From positions 1 through 52,506 of the forward strand of contig JASHOD010000145.1 of assembly GCA_030041295.1 (NCBI GenBank): DNA of 52,506 nucleotides. The letters run 5' to 3'. This document shows positions 52,148-52,506 of the stretch, piece after piece. The notes beneath the pieces are model-generated. The model searched no databases. It was not told the origin of the DNA and saw only the letters and a program-made list of their open reading frames with translations. This DNA is from Nitrososphaerales archaeon. Lineage in GTDB: Archaea > Thermoproteota > Nitrososphaeria > Nitrososphaerales > CADDZS01. A program made the translations under genes and the position numbers. The stretch's first letter is position 1, and every line of letters begins with the position of its first letter.

Positions 52148-52506
52148 TTGAGATTAAAATTAGAGCATTCACCCTATAAGCATTTTTTGGATGAAGATGA
52201 GAACTTCACTGCTTGGCTAGAAAATGTCGAAAGAGGAGCAGTTACTACAGCATCTGAATATATTCGGCGAGTAGGGTTTGTCTGCAAGACTTTCCATCTA
52301 TCCCCTGCTCAATTAGCTGAAATGGACGATAAGGCGGCTGGCTCATTTCTCTTAAAGGTAGTCTCTTACTTTGAAAGTGGAGGAAGCGTCGGGACAAACA
52401 TCAAAGGCTATGTTCGAGGATTGAAGAGCTGGTGGGCTTTCAATGACATCTCTGTCAAGAAGAAAATCAACATTCGTGGGGGCAACGACAACACCAAATA
52501 CGAAAA
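52148..52506 (+). CDS. Tyrosine recombinase/integrase, N-terminal part (cut by window end)
   Basis: 119 codons from TTG 52148 with no stop before the window edge. The sequence (DEDENFTAWLENVERGAVTT, then ASEYIRRVGFVCKTFHLSPA and YVRGLKSWWAFNDI) fits the helical core-binding (SAM-like) domain of archaeal XerA/phage-type integrases. The catalytic domain with Arg-His-Arg-Tyr is beyond the window. The location directly after tRNA-Gly suggests a tRNA-integrated element. Confidence 0.65.
   Translation, partial: MRLKLEHSPYKHFLDEDENFTAWLENVERGAVTTASEYIRRVGFVCKTFHLSPAQLAEMDDKAAGSFLLKVVSYFESGGSVGTNIKGYVRGLKSWWAFNDISVKKKINIRGGNDNTKYE

Noticed and set aside
1..52506. CRISPR array
   Set aside because: No run of regularly spaced direct repeats was noticed anywhere, and no cas gene is present.

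Overview
The window is archaeal and most resembles a Nitrososphaeria/Thaumarchaeota-type genome. The evidence is sn-glycerol-1-phosphate dehydrogenase, two proteasome beta subunits (one catalytic, one not), FttA/aCPSF, TFE, MBF1, archaeal NAC, Lsm, ribosomal proteins L37e and L40e, Trm56, archaeal-type NMN adenylyltransferase, an RPA-like multi-OB protein and SepF. Four of the five tRNAs carry introns. Many genes start with TTG or GTG, and several have a TATA-like box about 25 bases before the start, which implies leaderless transcripts. No ammonia-oxidation gene is present, so lifestyle cannot be read from this segment.

Layout. 1-5 kb: intron-bearing tRNA-Val(GAC), a class V aminotransferase, an AidB-like acyl-CoA dehydrogenase, tRNA-Ala(CGC), a full-length TnpB with a substituted catalytic Glu, and a two-intron tRNA-Ile(GAU). 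5-10 kb is an accessory, decayed stretch: polysaccharide deacetylase remnant, CBS-pair protein, DDE transposase fragment, HhH glycosylase-like protein, flavin reductase, dipeptide epimerase. 10-24 kb is housekeeping: rpiA, L37e, Lsm, PUA protein, SepF, FttA plus catalytic proteasome beta, egsA, FKBP, amidohydrolase, aminotransferase, nadM, rtcA and the non-catalytic proteasome beta. 24-32 kb: a frameshifted second TnpB, IscA-type protein, methylmalonyl-CoA epimerase-like protein, phosphodiesterase, tRNA-Val(CAC), L40e, sucCD, UbiA and a methyltransferase. 32-33 kb is largely unexplained. 33-42 kb: Nudix hydrolase, Vsr/DUF559-like nuclease, small membrane protein, Lhr-type helicase, RPA-like protein, then an HTH + ATP-cone + degenerate NrdD-like protein. 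42-47 kb: a class II ribonucleotide reductase (nrdJ) interrupted by two inteins. 47-52 kb: pyrB, small zinc protein, TFE, Trm56, MBF1, PUA protein, NAC, a two-intron tRNA-Gly(UCC) and the start of a tyrosine recombinase cut off by the window end.

Most noteworthy: (1) the HTH/ATP-cone/NrdD-like protein directly upstream of nrdJ lacks glycyl-radical features and looks like a ribonucleotide reductase converted into a nucleotide-sensing regulator; (2) the two related TnpB loci show opposite damage: the full-length protein has Ala at the RuvC-II Glu, while the frameshifted copy keeps it; both share a covarying 3' RNA structure ending at the same boundary, which allows guide prediction; (3) pre-tRNAs with D-arm introns plus anticodon-loop introns; (4) an integrase immediately after the tRNA-Gly gene, suggesting an integrated element beyond the right edge.
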